The notes: generated from the letters alone by a model not told the origin. A DNA stretch of 64,000 nucleotides from Cellulomonas sp. ES6 (GCF_030053835.1 NZ_CP125655.1:2046001-2110000); one strand, 5' to 3'. Counted from the stretch's first letter, positions 35,467 through 44,791 are shown. Program-made: numbers and translations.

Positions 35467-36921
35467 CTAGAGCTTCTTGCCCGGGTTGAGGATGCCGCGC
35501 GGGTCGAGGACCGCCTTGATCCCGCGCTGGATCGCCAGGACGCGCTCGCCGAGCTCGCCCGCCAAAGCGCCGCGCTTCTCGGTGCCGATCCCGTGCTCGC
35601 CCGTCACGGTGCCGCCGAGCTCGACCGCGAGACCCAGGATCCGCGCGTGGGCGTCCGCGGCCGCCGCGACCTGCGCCGGGTCGGCGGGGTCGAACGCGAT
35701 GACCGGGTGCAGGTTGCCGTCGCCGACGTGGCCGCCGGTGCCGATCGGCAGCCCCGACTGCGCGGAGATCTCGCCGAGCCGCTCCAGCAGCTCGGGCAGC
35801 CGGGTGCGCGGCACCGCGACGTCCTCGTTGATCGAGCCGCCGCGCACCGCCCGCATCGCCGGGTTGAACGCGCGCCGGGCGCGCATCAGGGCGTGCAGCC
35901 GCTCCTCGTCGTGCGCGACGTCGACCGTGACCGCGCCGTGCGCCCGGGCGATCGCCTCGTACGCCGCGACGTCCTCGGCGCCACCGAGCGCCTCGTCGGT
36001 GATGGCCAGCAGCATCGCCTCGGCGCCCGCGGGCAGACCGGCGTCCGGGTCGTACGCCACGAGGGACGCGAGCACGACGCCGTCCAGCAGCTCGAGCGTC
36101 GAGGGCCGGTGCGCGCTCGCGACGACGGCGTTCGCCGCGTCGAGCGCGTCGGCCACCGTGGCGAAGGTCGCGCACACCCCGCGGTCCGGGCCCGGGGCGG
36201 GCAGCAGCCCGAGCGTCGCCTCCGTGACGACCGCGAGCGTGCCCTCCGAGCCCACCACCAGGCCCGTGAGGTCCAGCCCGGCCACGGCCTTGACGGTCTC
36301 CGGCGACGTCCGGACGACCTCCCCGTCGGCGAGCACCACCTCCAGCGAGCGCACGAAGTCCCGGGTCACCCCGTACTTCACGCACCGCATCCCGCCCGCG
36401 TTCGTCGCGATGTTCCCGCCGATCGTGCTCTGCGCGTACGACGCCGGGTCCGGCGGGTAGAACAGCCCGCGCGCGGCCACCGCGTCGACCAGGTCCTTCG
36501 TGACGACGCCGGGCTGGACGACGGCGACCTGGTCGACCGGGTCGATCCGGCGGATCCGGGTCATGCGGGCCGTCGACAGCAGGATCGCGCCCGGGACGGC
36601 GTTGGCGCCGCCGGCCAGCCCGCTGAGCGCCCCCTGCGGCACGACCGGCACGCGATGGGCGTGCGCGGCGCGGAGCACGGCGGAGACCTCGGCGGTGGTC
36701 GACGGCTGCACCAGGGCGACCGGGTCGCCGGTGGGCGGGGTCGCCGAGCCGTCCTGCGCGCGGCCCCGCAGGGTGTCGGGGTGGGTGACCAGGGCCTCGG
36801 CGGGCAGCGCGGCGCGCAGGTCGGCGAGGACGGCCGCGAGCGCGGCGGCGTCCGGCGCGGGGACGGGGACCGGGGCCGGGCCGCCGGCGGCCGGGTCGAC
36901 GGGCGTGCGGGTCGCGGTCAC
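35467..36921 (-). CDS. FAD-linked D-2-hydroxyacid (D-lactate/glycolate) dehydrogenase
   Basis: A 484-residue GlcD/LDH-D type flavoenzyme. The FAD-binding region has PVVPQGALSGLAGGANAV and YAQSTIGGNIATNAGGMRC; the C-terminal FAD-oxidase domain carries GTGGHVGDGNLHPVIAFD and GTVTGEHGIGTEKRG. It should oxidise D-lactate, glycolate or a related acid and pass electrons to the respiratory chain. The GTG start overlaps the stop of the upstream FMN-dehydrogenase gene (GTGA). Paired D- and L-specific enzymes suggest use of racemic lactate. Substrate unproven. Confidence 0.87.
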   Translation of the reverse strand: MTATRTPVDPAAGGPAPVPVPAPDAAALAAVLADLRAALPAEALVTHPDTLRGRAQDGSATPPTGDPVALVQPSTTAEVSAVLRAAHAHRVPVVPQGALSGLAGGANAVPGAILLSTARMTRIRRIDPVDQVAVVQPGVVTKDLVDAVAARGLFYPPDPASYAQSTIGGNIATNAGGMRCVKYGVTRDFVRSLEVVLADGEVVRTSPETVKAVAGLDLTGLVVGSEGTLAVVTEATLGLLPAPGPDRGVCATFATVADALDAANAVVASAHRPSTLELLDGVVLASLVAYDPDAGLPAGAEAMLLAITDEALGGAEDVAAYEAIARAHGAVTVDVAHDEERLHALMRARRAFNPAMRAVRGGSINEDVAVPRTRLPELLERLGEISAQSGLPIGTGGHVGDGNLHPVIAFDPADPAQVAAAADAHARILGLAVELGGTVTGEHGIGTEKRGALAGELGERVLAIQRGIKAVLDPRGILNPGKKL

Positions 36922-38126
36922 GGCAGCCTCACGTGGTCGGGGGTGAGCTCGGCCAGCGACCGCACGCCGAGCAGGCGCAGGGTGCGGGCGATCTCGGTGG
37001 TCAGGATCGTGCCGACCCGGTCGACGCCGCGCTCGCCGCCCGCCATCAGGCCGTACAGGTAGGCGCGGCCGAGCATCACGGCCCGGGCGCCGAGCGCGAC
37101 CGCCGCGACGATGTCGGCGCCGTTCGAGAAGCCGGTGTCGACGTAGACCTCGGCGCGGTCGCCGAGCGCCTGCACGGTCTCCGGCACGAGGGTCAGCGGC
37201 ACGGGCGCGCGGTCGAGCTGCCGCCCGCCGTGGTTCGACAGCACGACGGCGTCCGCGCCGGCCCCCACGACGCGCTCCGCGTCGGCCACCGTCTGCACGC
37301 CCTTCACGACGAGCGGTCCGTCCCAGTGCTCGCGCACCCACGCCAGGTCGGCGAGCTCGACCGTCGGGTCGAACATGTGCGAGGCCAGCTCCTCGATCGT
37401 GCCCTGCCAGGAGTCGAGCGTCGCGAACCGCAGCGGCTCGGTGGTGAGGAAGTTCAGCCACCACGACGGGTGCAGCGCGCCGTCGACGACCGTCTTCACC
37501 GACAGCGCCGGCGGGATGCTGAAGCCGTTCCGGTTGTCCCGCAGCCGGGCTCCCCCGACCGGGACGTCCACGGTGATGACCAGCGCCTCGTAGCCGGCGG
37601 CCCTCGCCCGCTCCATCAGCTCGGTGGACGCGCCGCGGTCCTTCCACACGTACAGGCCGAACCAGTTCCGGCCGTCCGGCGCGGCGTCGGCGAGCTCCTC
37701 GATCGACGTCGTGCCCATGGTCGACAGCGTGTACGGGACCCCGGTGCGGGCCGCGGAGCGCGCGACGGCCCGCTCGCCCTCGTGCTGCATCATCCGCGTG
37801 AAGCCGGTGGGGGCGTACAGGAACGGCGCCTGCGCGGTGCGGCCCAGGACCGTGGTCGACAGGTCGACGTCGCCGACGTCCCGCAGCACCGACGGCCGGA
37901 ACTCCACGTCGCGCAGCACCCGCCGGGCGCGGCGCAGCGACACCTCGGCCTCCGCGGCGCCGTCCACGTAGTCGAAGACCGACCGCGGGGTGCGGGCCCG
38001 GGCGACCGTCCGCAGGTCCCGGACCGTGTACGCCCGGGACAGCCGGCGGGCCACCGGGTCCAGCTCCAGCGGACGCATCCGCAGCAGGGGTCTGAGCTCG
38101 GACCAGGTCTGCAGCCGTCGCCGCAC
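36918..38126 (-). CDS. lldD: FMN-dependent L-2-hydroxyacid (L-lactate) dehydrogenase
   Basis: A 402-residue (S)-2-hydroxyacid oxidase/dehydrogenase. The FMN motifs YAPTGFTRMMQHEGE and LYVWKDRG and the catalytic His region VVLSNHGGRQLDRAPVPL are clear; the C-terminal Arg-Gly phosphate site YVDTGFSNGADIV and AYLYGLMAGGERGV follow. Length and motifs fit LldD rather than isopentenyl isomerases. The GTG start has GAGGAGG 6 bases upstream and replaces several longer in-frame starts that would enter non-coding sequence. It is translationally coupled to the D-specific flavoenzyme. No permease or regulator is attached. Confidence 0.88.
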   Translation of the reverse strand: MRRRLQTWSELRPLLRMRPLELDPVARRLSRAYTVRDLRTVARARTPRSVFDYVDGAAEAEVSLRRARRVLRDVEFRPSVLRDVGDVDLSTTVLGRTAQAPFLYAPTGFTRMMQHEGERAVARSAARTGVPYTLSTMGTTSIEELADAAPDGRNWFGLYVWKDRGASTELMERARAAGYEALVITVDVPVGGARLRDNRNGFSIPPALSVKTVVDGALHPSWWLNFLTTEPLRFATLDSWQGTIEELASHMFDPTVELADLAWVREHWDGPLVVKGVQTVADAERVVGAGADAVVLSNHGGRQLDRAPVPLTLVPETVQALGDRAEVYVDTGFSNGADIVAAVALGARAVMLGRAYLYGLMAGGERGVDRVGTILTTEIARTLRLLGVRSLAELTPDHVRLP

Positions 38127-38260
38127 GGGTCGCCTCCTCGCCGGACGGGCCCGGCGGCTCCGGGCCCCGCCCCGCACCGTAGCCCCGCGGGTGGGGCGCG
38201 GGGCGGGACGTCTCAGTCGGCGAGGGGCGGTGACGTGCAGCGACGCGGGGTGCGGCGGGC

Positions 38261-39001
38261 TCACACCGCCCGCGCGAGCGCGACGACGGCGGCGGCCAGC
38301 ACCGCACCCGCGCCCGCCACCCCAGTGGCTCGGCGGCCGGCGGCACCGACCCGTCGCCCGAGCACCGCCCCGGCACCGGCGAGCACCGACTGCCACGCCC
38401 CCGACGCGGCTGCGACGCCGACCACGAACCAGACGCCGGCAGCGCGGCCCGGGACGGACGCGGCCACCGCGGCGAAGGTGACGACGGTCAGCGGGTTGAC
38501 CGCGGTGAGCAGCACGAAGCGCCCGGCCACCGCGAGCGGGCCCCGGGTCGACGTCGCGAGCCCCGGAAGCGGCCCCGGGCCGGGCACCGACCCCGGCTCC
38601 GGCGTCGACCCCGGGCCCCGCCTCGACCCCGGGCCCTGCCTCGACCCCGGGCCCGGCGCGGCGACGGCCTCCGCCAGCGGACCGCGGGGCGCCGTCAGCG
38701 CCGCGCGCAGCAGCACGAGGCCGACCACCACCAGCACCGCCGCGGCGCCGAGCGACAGCGCCCGCTCGCGCCCGGCGAGCGCCCGCGCGAGCGCCGCGCC
38801 GCCCGTCGCGGCGACCACCGCGTAGCCGCAGTCGACCGCCGCGACACCCCCCGCGGCGGCCATCCCGTGGCGCCACCCGTCGAGCGCGGCGGTCCGCGCG
38901 ACGAGCACCCCCACCGGGCCGAGCGGGACGGCCACGCCGAGCCCGGCGAGCACGCCCGCAGCAAGGGCGGACGCGGCCGGGGCGTCGAGCAGGGCGGGCA
39001 T
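38261..39001 (-). CDS. LysE family amino-acid exporter
   Basis: A 246-residue exporter with about six spans. The first span carries the LysE motif GVAVPLGPVGVLVARTAALDG. Between the third and fourth spans the cytoplasmic loop is enlarged by a Gly/Pro/Ser insertion (GPGSRQGPGSRRGPGST) encoded by a GACCCCGGG repeat. The ATG is divergent from an Lrp-type regulator 69 bases away, the arrangement known for lysE/lysG-like systems, so export of an amino acid sensed by that regulator is likely. The exact amino acid is unknown. Confidence 0.8.
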   Translation of the reverse strand: MPALLDAPAASALAAGVLAGLGVAVPLGPVGVLVARTAALDGWRHGMAAAGGVAAVDCGYAVVAATGGAALARALAGRERALSLGAAAVLVVVGLVLLRAALTAPRGPLAEAVAAPGPGSRQGPGSRRGPGSTPEPGSVPGPGPLPGLATSTRGPLAVAGRFVLLTAVNPLTVVTFAAVAASVPGRAAGVWFVVGVAAASGAWQSVLAGAGAVLGRRVGAAGRRATGVAGAGAVLAAAVVALARAV

Positions 39002-39070
39002 GCGGCGAGGATCCCGCGGGCCGGACCCGGGACACCACACATCGCGCACCTCGACTGCGACAATCGCGGC

Positions 39071-39502
39071 ATGGACACCGTGGACGACGCGATCCTCCGT
39101 GAGCTGACCGTGGATGCGCGGCTGCCGTACCGCGAGCTCGGGGCGCGCGTGGGGCTGTCGCCGAACGCCGCGGCGGCCCGCGTGCGGCGCATGCTCGACG
39201 ACGGACGGATCGGCGGCTTCACCGTCCGCGCGCCCGCGGCGGGTGACCGCGGACGCGCGGGGCTCGAGGTGTTCGTGGACGTGCGCCTCGCGCCGGACGC
39301 CGACTCCGAGACGTTCCGGCGCGCCACCGTCGCCCGGCCCGAGGTGCTCGACGCCGTGCACGTCACCGGCGGCTACGACTACCTGGTGCACGCCGTCGTC
39401 CCGGACGCGGCGGGGCTGGACCGCCTGGTGCGAGCCATGAAGCGGGACGACGGCGCCGTGCAGACGCTCTCGCGCCTGGCGCTGCGGAACCCGGGCGGCT
39501 GA
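39071..39502 (+). CDS. Lrp/AsnC family transcriptional regulator
   Basis: A 143-residue regulator. The N-terminal HTH (DDAILRELTVDARLPYRELG, then LSPNAAAARVRRMLDDGRI) is followed by a RAM/AsnC ligand domain with VTGGYDYLVHAVVPD. Its ATG is 6 bases after a GACAAT -10 (39059-39064), consistent with a leaderless mRNA. It is divergent from the LysE exporter and probably regulates it in response to an amino acid. The effector is not evident. Confidence 0.86.
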   Translation: MDTVDDAILRELTVDARLPYRELGARVGLSPNAAAARVRRMLDDGRIGGFTVRAPAAGDRGRAGLEVFVDVRLAPDADSETFRRATVARPEVLDAVHVTGGYDYLVHAVVPDAAGLDRLVRAMKRDDGAVQTLSRLALRNPGG

Positions 39503-39559
39503 CGGGACCCCCTGAGCCCGCGACGAGCCCGTTGCGAGCCCGTTGCCAGCCCGGCGCGA

Positions 39560-41206
39560 TCAGCCCTCGCCCGGGCCGCCCTTGCGGTCCTTCGCCCGCT
39601 CGTCCCCGGGGGGACCCGCACGGTCCTTCGCCTTCTCGGCCGTCGCGCCACCCGCGCCGCCGCCCTGCCCCCGGTCGGCCGGCGGGCCGCCGCCCGACGA
39701 CGCCGGACCGGGGCCGCGGTCCGTGGCAGCCGCACCGCCCCCGGACGGCGACCCGGCCGCCGGCTCGTCCGACGGGGCCGCCCCGTCGCTCTCCACCGAG
39801 GCGTCCACGAGCACCGCGGTGTCGGAGGGCTCGGTCGCCGCACCCCCGGGCGCCGTCGTCGTGCTGTCGGCGGGCTCCTCGACGGGATCGGCGGTGCGGT
39901 CGGCGCTCACGGTCGCGGCCGGTTCCGGGTCCGCCACCGGCGGGCGTTCGCCCAGCGCGCGGGCGCCCAGCAGGGCGGCGGTCACGCTGACGGCGGCGAC
40001 GGACACGGCCGCGACACGCAGCCCGCCACGACGCGGCGCGCCCGCCCGGCGGCGGGTCCGGCGCGCGCGGGAGAGGTCCACAGGGGGCGCGGCGGCCGCG
40101 ACCGCGGGGGCGTCGCCGTCGGCGCGCTGCGCCGGGGAGACCGCCTGCGTGGGCTCACCCTCGTCGTCGGCGACCTCCACGCCGGGCTCCGAGCGGCCGG
40201 GGCCCCCGACGACCGGCGGCACCACGACGCCGAGCGGCACGGTCGCGGAGCCGACGTCGCCGGTGACGGGGCCGAGCCCGGCCGCCGCGGGCCGCAGCAG
40301 CGCGCGCAGCTCCTCCGCCACCGCGACGGCGCCGGGGCGGTCGGTGGGCTCGAGGGCCGTCATGGCCGTCAGCAGCCCGGCCCAGCGCGGCCCCAGGTGG
40401 CGCGGGATCGGCGGGGCGTGGTGCAGGCGCGCGACGGCGGACGCGATGGGCGTGCCCGGGAACGCCCGCTCGCCGGTGAGGCACTCGACGAGCACGAGCC
40501 CGAGGGCGTAGACGTCGGACGCCGGCGTCAGCGGTCCCCCGGTCGCCTGCTCCGGGCTGAGGTACGACGGCGTGCCGAGCAGCTCGCCGGTCACGGTGAG
40601 GTGCTCGTCGGACGGCGCGCGGGCGATCCCGAAGTCCGCCAGCTTGGTCCACGGCACCGTCGCACCGGACCGCTCCTCCGCGGGCAGCAGGATGTTCGCG
40701 GGCTTCACGTCGCGGTGCACGACGCCCTCGTCGTGGATGTACGCGAGCGCCTCCGCGACGTGCGCGCCGACGACGGCGGTCTCGTCGGCCGACATCGGCC
40801 CGGCCGCCACCCGCGTCGCGAGCGACGGACCGCGCACCAGCTCCATGACGAGGTAGTCCTGCCGCTCCCCGCCGGCCAGCTCGGCCGTGCCGGCGTCGAA
40901 GACGGTGACGAGCCCCGGGTGGCTGAGCCGCGCGAGCAGCTGCATCTCGGCGCGGTGCCTCTCGTCCGCCACCGGCCCGGCGTTCGAGGGGTGGAACGCC
41001 TTGACGGCGACGTCACGGCCCAGCACGTCGTCACGCGCGGCGTACACCTCGGCCATGCCGCCGCGACCCAGGCGGTCGCCGAGGACGTACCGGCCGGACA
41101 GCACGGTGCCGCTGCCGAGCGCACGCTCGCGGGGCGGCGCGTCGGCAGCCGGCGCAGTGGGGCACGGCTCCTCGGCGCGTGCGTCCTCCGCACGCCTCTC
41201 GCTCAC
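39560..41206 (-). CDS. Ser/Thr protein kinase with membrane-anchored tail
   Basis: A 548-residue Hanks-type kinase. The kinase domain (about residues 35-300) has the P-loop LGRGGMAEVYAARD, VAVKAF, the catalytic HRDVKPANILL, DFGIARAP and YLSPEQATG. A single span (about 392-412) separates it from an outer tail of about 130 residues rich in Asp, Pro, Gly and Ser, ending in charged KAKDRAGPPGDERAKDR. No PASTA domains are present, so it is not the PknB orthologue. The GTG start has GAGGAGG 6 bases upstream. No phosphatase is adjacent; substrates are unknown. Confidence 0.88.
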   Translation of the reverse strand: MSERRAEDARAEEPCPTAPAADAPPRERALGSGTVLSGRYVLGDRLGRGGMAEVYAARDDVLGRDVAVKAFHPSNAGPVADERHRAEMQLLARLSHPGLVTVFDAGTAELAGGERQDYLVMELVRGPSLATRVAAGPMSADETAVVGAHVAEALAYIHDEGVVHRDVKPANILLPAEERSGATVPWTKLADFGIARAPSDEHLTVTGELLGTPSYLSPEQATGGPLTPASDVYALGLVLVECLTGERAFPGTPIASAVARLHHAPPIPRHLGPRWAGLLTAMTALEPTDRPGAVAVAEELRALLRPAAAGLGPVTGDVGSATVPLGVVVPPVVGGPGRSEPGVEVADDEGEPTQAVSPAQRADGDAPAVAAAAPPVDLSRARRTRRRAGAPRRGGLRVAAVSVAAVSVTAALLGARALGERPPVADPEPAATVSADRTADPVEEPADSTTTAPGGAATEPSDTAVLVDASVESDGAAPSDEPAAGSPSGGGAAATDRGPGPASSGGGPPADRGQGGGAGGATAEKAKDRAGPPGDERAKDRKGGPGEG

Positions 41207-41329
41207 GCGGGACCTCCTCGACGGGTGGCACCAGGATCGCCGCGGATCGGCGAGCGCGCGCGTCGAGCGGGACCGGCGTCCCCCGTCCCGGTGACGGGCG
41301 ACGCCGGCCCCGGAGGCGGCCACGGGGAG

Positions 41330-42706
41330 TCAGTCCGGCCTGACCTGCGTCTCCGCCAGGACGGTGCGCAGCAGCGGGCGGCTCGTCTCCGTCGCCGCGA
41401 GCACCAGCAGGCAGCCCGCGGTGAGGCACGTCACGAGCAGCAGCAGCCCGCGGGGGTCGCTGACGCCGGTCAGGCCGAGCAGGGGGGAGAACATGACGAC
41501 CGCGGCGGCAGCGGACCCGACGCCGACGAGCAGCATCGGCACCAGCACCTCGCGACGCCGCACCGAGTCGAGCAGCTCGACCGGCGTCCCCGCGAGCACC
41601 TGGAGCGCGTACTCGCGCCGGCGGTCCAGCACGCCCGCGGCCTGCGTGATGCCCGCGGAGGCCGCCGCCACCAGGAACGCGATGACGAGCGTCAGCATCC
41701 CGCCGCGCACCAGGTCCCCGGACATCGTCTCGGCGGCGGCCACGTCCGGCGCGCTCGCACCGTCGCCCGCGCCACCGGACGCCAGCACGGGCAGGACGGC
41801 GAGCGACCCGGCGACGAACCCGGCGAGGCCGAGCCCGCCGACCACCCGCCACACCGCGCGGGGGTCGTCCACCAGCCGGCGCGCGGCGAGGAGCTGCGCC
41901 GGGGTCCGCGCCCAGCGCACGCGCAGACGCCCGGCCAGCCCGAGCACCCACGGCCCGACGAGGTTCAGCGCGCCGAAGCCCAGGGCGAGCGACGCGACGG
42001 CGAACGTGGCCGCCGCGGCCCCGAGCTGCCCGAGCCCGGCCAGGACGACCATGAAGACGCCCATCGCGACGACGGCGACGACCGCGCGCACCGCACGCAG
42101 CCCCGGCGGGGTCTGCCGACGGGCCACGCCGAGCGGCGACACCACGACGCGGCGCAGCGACACGACCCCGCTGACCACGGCGAGCAGGGGCACCGCCACG
42201 GCCGCCGCCACCAGGACGGGCCACCCCACCCAGAGCTCGGCCGCCGAGAACGTCGAGCCCTGGAACGGCACGCGCGTCCACACCGGCAGCAGCGCGACGT
42301 ACCCGACCACCCCGGCCGCCGCCCCGACGAGCCCCTGCCAGGCGGTCTCGACCACGGTGAGGGCGACGACCTCCCGCGGCGTGACGCCCAGCAGGCGCAG
42401 CGTCGCGAGCCGGGCGTCCCGGCGCGCCACGCCGAGCCGCGCCGCCGACCCGCCCAGCGTCAGCAGCGGGACGACGAGCAGCACCAGGGCCGTCCAGGCG
42501 AGCACGACGTAGAAGTCGGCGTTCTCGCGCTGGTACGCACCCACCGGGTCGGCGGCGCGTCCCAGGAACCCGAGCAGCCCTCCCACCACCGACAGCGTCA
42601 GCGCCGTCATCACGGCGAACGCCGCCACCGCGAGGGCCGTCGTCAGCCGGCTGTCGCGGCCGCCCGCGGAGCGCAGGCGCGGGGCCAGCGCGAGCACGGC
42701 GCTCAC
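41330..42706 (-). CDS. FtsX-like ABC transporter permease
   Basis: A 458-residue permease with two FtsX-type halves and about ten spans in total. Patterns such as LATLRLLGVTPREVVALTVVE and LQVLAGTPVELLDSVRRREVL recur at the start of each half, as in MacB/LolE-like permeases. The GTG overlaps the ATPase stop (GTGA). This type usually moves lipids, antimicrobial peptides or drives envelope rearrangement rather than classical import. No dedicated sensor kinase is adjacent. Confidence 0.83.
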   Translation of the reverse strand: MSAVLALAPRLRSAGGRDSRLTTALAVAAFAVMTALTLSVVGGLLGFLGRAADPVGAYQRENADFYVVLAWTALVLLVVPLLTLGGSAARLGVARRDARLATLRLLGVTPREVVALTVVETAWQGLVGAAAGVVGYVALLPVWTRVPFQGSTFSAAELWVGWPVLVAAAVAVPLLAVVSGVVSLRRVVVSPLGVARRQTPPGLRAVRAVVAVVAMGVFMVVLAGLGQLGAAAATFAVASLALGFGALNLVGPWVLGLAGRLRVRWARTPAQLLAARRLVDDPRAVWRVVGGLGLAGFVAGSLAVLPVLASGGAGDGASAPDVAAAETMSGDLVRGGMLTLVIAFLVAAASAGITQAAGVLDRRREYALQVLAGTPVELLDSVRRREVLVPMLLVGVGSAAAAVVMFSPLLGLTGVSDPRGLLLLVTCLTAGCLLVLAATETSRPLLRTVLAETQVRPD

Positions 42707-43608
42707 CGGGCACCGCCGGGCGCGGTCGACGGGGCGGACGGGGACGCGGACCCGGCAGGAGCGGACGGGGCGCCGGCGCGGGGTGCCTGCCGCACGTCGG
42801 CGACGACCCGGCCGTCCCGCACCTCCACCCGCCGGTCGCACCACGCGGCGACGCCGGCGTCGTGCGTCACCAGCACCAGCGACGCACCCGCGAGCCGGGT
42901 CGTCTCGGTCAGCACCCGCATGACGTCCTCGCCCGTCGCCTGGTCGAGCGCCCCGGTCGGCTCGTCCGCGAACACCACCTCCGGCCCGGTGATGAGCGCC
43001 CGCGCCACCGCCACGCGCTGCGCCTGCCCGCCCGACAGCTCGCCCGGCCGGCGCCCCTCCATGCCCGCCAGCCCCAGCGACCCGAGCCAGCGCACGGCGA
43101 GCGCCGTCGCCTCCTTGCGGGACGTGCCGAGCAGCATCGGGGCCAGCGCCACGTTCTCGACCGCCGGCAGCTCCGCGAGCAGCTGCCCGAACTGGAACAC
43201 GAACCCGTACTGGCGCCGCCGCACGAGCGAGCGCCCGCGCTCGTCGAGGTCGTGCAGCGTCCGGCCCGACAGCGCGACGCTGCCGGAGTCCGGCACGAGG
43301 ATGCCCGCCAGGCAGTGCAGCAGCGTCGACTTGCCCGACCCGGACGGCCCCATCACGGCGACGGACTCGCCCGGGGCGACGTCCAGGTCCACCCCGGCCA
43401 GCGCCGTCGTCGCGCCGAAGCGCTTGACCAGCCCCCGGGCGGACAGGCGCGGGGGCGCCGGCGGGGCGCCGTACGGGGCGGCCGCGGGTGGCGCCGCCGC
43501 GGTCGGTGCCGCAGCGGGCGGGGTTGCCGCGGTCGGTGCCGCAGCGGGCGGGGTTGCCGCGGGCGGGGCGGCCGGGGAGGGGACGGGGAAGGCGTGCGGC
43601 TCGGTCAT
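42703..43608 (-). CDS. ABC transporter ATP-binding protein (LolD/MacB type)
   Basis: A 301-residue ATPase. Walker A is GPSGSGKSTLLHCLAGIL, the signature LSGGQAQRVAVARALI and Walker B VVFADEPTGALDQ; the short D-loop and THDAGVAAW switch are LolD-like. The first 45 residues are a Pro/Ala/Thr repeat (PPAAAPTAAT units) encoded by a tandem DNA repeat at about 43480-43575. The ATG at 43608 is preferred over upstream starts that would translate repetitive sequence. It is coupled to the FtsX permease downstream. Confidence 0.85.
   Translation of the reverse strand: MTEPHAFPVPSPAAPPAATPPAAAPTAATPPAAAPTAAAPPAAAPYGAPPAPPRLSARGLVKRFGATTALAGVDLDVAPGESVAVMGPSGSGKSTLLHCLAGILVPDSGSVALSGRTLHDLDERGRSLVRRRQYGFVFQFGQLLAELPAVENVALAPMLLGTSRKEATALAVRWLGSLGLAGMEGRRPGELSGGQAQRVAVARALITGPEVVFADEPTGALDQATGEDVMRVLTETTRLAGASLVLVTHDAGVAAWCDRRVEVRDGRVVADVRQAPRAGAPSAPAGSASPSAPSTAPGGAR
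43480..43575. repeat. Tandem repeat in the N-terminus of the LolD-type ATPase
   Basis: Repeats of a roughly 30-base unit containing GCCGCGGTCGGTGCCGC and GGCGGGGTT. The unit is in frame and codes for Pro/Ala/Thr-rich sequence outside the ATPase fold. Confidence 0.65.
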
Positions 43609-43758
43609 GCCCCCAGCGTCGTCGCGGGCACCGGGCGGTCGCGTCGGCCCGCGGTCGCGTCCTGCGGGCGGGGCCGGTGCGACCGCGGTCGGAGGCGCCG
43701 CGCCGCGTCCGCCCGCAGTCGGAGGCCTCGTCATCCGCGCTGCCAACCCCGGGCGTGC

Positions 43759-43850
43759 AAGGACCCCCCGCACACCCGCCAGAGCTCACCTGCCCTTGCT
43801 GCCTTCCGGCCCTGGGGGGGTTCAGCGAGATGACGCCGCACGAGGGGTCT
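43759..43850 (-). ncRNA. ffs: Signal recognition particle RNA (small bacterial type)
   Basis: On the minus strand the sequence contains the SRP core CCAGGGCCGGAAGGCAGCAA, the GGAAG tetraloop/helix 8 region that binds Ffh. Flanking strands GACCCC and GGGGGGTCC close the terminal helix, giving about 92 bases. A TAGGCT -10 element lies at 43862-43857, about 7 bases before the inferred 5' end. Ends are accurate to a few bases only. Confidence 0.88.
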
Positions 43851-43876
43851 GCCCCCAGCCTAACGCAGCCGCGGGG

Positions 43877-44623
43877 TCACTCCGCGTCGAGCCGACGCAG
43901 GTAGCGCTCCGGTCCGGCGAGGAACCCCTGCCACGAGAGCACGAGGTCCGTCTCCTCCCACCGGGTCTCCCGCAGCCCCCACCCGCCGACCTCCCAGACC
44001 CGCGCCCCCGGCAGGGCCGCGAGCACCGGCGAGTGCGTCGACAGCACCACCTGAGCACCCCCGGCCACCAGCCGCCGCAGGTGCGCGAGCAGCGCCAGCG
44101 ACCCGGTGAACGACAGCGCCGACTCCGGCTCGTCCAGCACGTACAGCCCCCGCCCGCGCATGCGGTCCTCCGCGAGCGCCAGGAACGACTCCCCGTGGGA
44201 CATCTCGTGGAACGCCAGGTCCGCCGGCGACGGGTTGTCCTCCAGGTAGGTGAAGAACCCGTGCATCGTCTCGGCCCGCAGGAAGAACCCCCGCTTCGCG
44301 GCGCCCGCGCCGCGCTCCAGCACCAGGTGCCGCCACAGCGCCGACTCCGACGCGCGCGTCACGCCCCGCGCGCCTGTCGACCCGCCCTCCGCGCCCATCC
44401 CGAACGCCATCGCGAGCGCCTCGACCAGCGTCGACTTGCCCGCGCCGTTCTCCCCGACCAGCACGGTCGCGGCCCCCAGGTCCCACCCGTCCCGCAGGAC
44501 CTGCGCCACCGCGGGGACCCGGGCGAACCACGCCCCGGCGTCGACGGGCTCGCGCGCGTCCGCACGCACGCGTCGGACCGGCAGCGCGGGACCTGTCAGG
44601 GGCACGGGGACAGCCCACCACAC
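43877..44623 (-). CDS. Solitary AAA ATPase (ABC-type, RecF/SMC-like nucleotide fold)
   Basis: A 248-residue ATPase. Walker A is VLVGENGAGKSTLVEALAMA, the signature-like SHGESFLALAEDRM takes the ABC signature position and Walker B is GLYVLDEPESALSF, followed by STHSPVLAALPG. This is the AAA_23/AAA_21 type of stand-alone ABC ATPase seen in defence and repair systems. No partner nuclease or methylase is adjacent, so a defence role cannot be claimed. GTG start at 44623 without clear ribosome site; a GTG nine bases later is possible. It is divergent from tRNA-Ser. Confidence 0.75.
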   Translation of the reverse strand: MWWAVPVPLTGPALPVRRVRADAREPVDAGAWFARVPAVAQVLRDGWDLGAATVLVGENGAGKSTLVEALAMAFGMGAEGGSTGARGVTRASESALWRHLVLERGAGAAKRGFFLRAETMHGFFTYLEDNPSPADLAFHEMSHGESFLALAEDRMRGRGLYVLDEPESALSFTGSLALLAHLRRLVAGGAQVVLSTHSPVLAALPGARVWEVGGWGLRETRWEETDLVLSWQGFLAGPERYLRRLDAE

Positions 44624-44660
44624 CGGGGCCGGCGCCCCGGGGACGCTGCTCGGGCGCGGT

Positions 44661-44690
44661 TTCCGAGCACCCCCCGGGCTCGGGTACCCT
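44661..44690 (+). promoter_or_regulatory. Promoter of tRNA-Ser
   Basis: TTCCGA (44661-44666) and TACCCT (44685-44690) are 18 bases apart, with the -10 ending 10 bases before the mature tRNA. Confidence 0.5.
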
Positions 44691-44700
44691 CTACGGGCCG

Positions 44701-44785
44701 GGAGGATTCGCCTAGTGGCCTATGGCGCACGCTTGGAAAGCGTGTTGGGTGCAAGCCCTCGGGGGTTCGAATCCCCCATCCTCCG
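44701..44785 (+). tRNA. tRNA-Ser (GGA)
   Basis: An 85-base class II tRNA. The acceptor GGAGGAT pairs with ATCCTCC and the discriminator is G. The anticodon stem CACGC/GCGTG encloses TTGGAAA (anticodon GGA), a long variable arm follows, and the T arm has GGGGGTTCGAATCCCCC. The 3' CCA is not encoded. A hairpin terminator follows, then an accessory gene pair. Confidence 0.95.
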
Positions 44786-44791
44786 CCGGAA

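Noticed and set aside
43877..44623. Phage-defence system centred on the solitary AAA ATPase
   Set aside because: No nuclease, TOPRIM, methylase or other effector gene is adjacent; neighbours are the SRP RNA and a tRNA.
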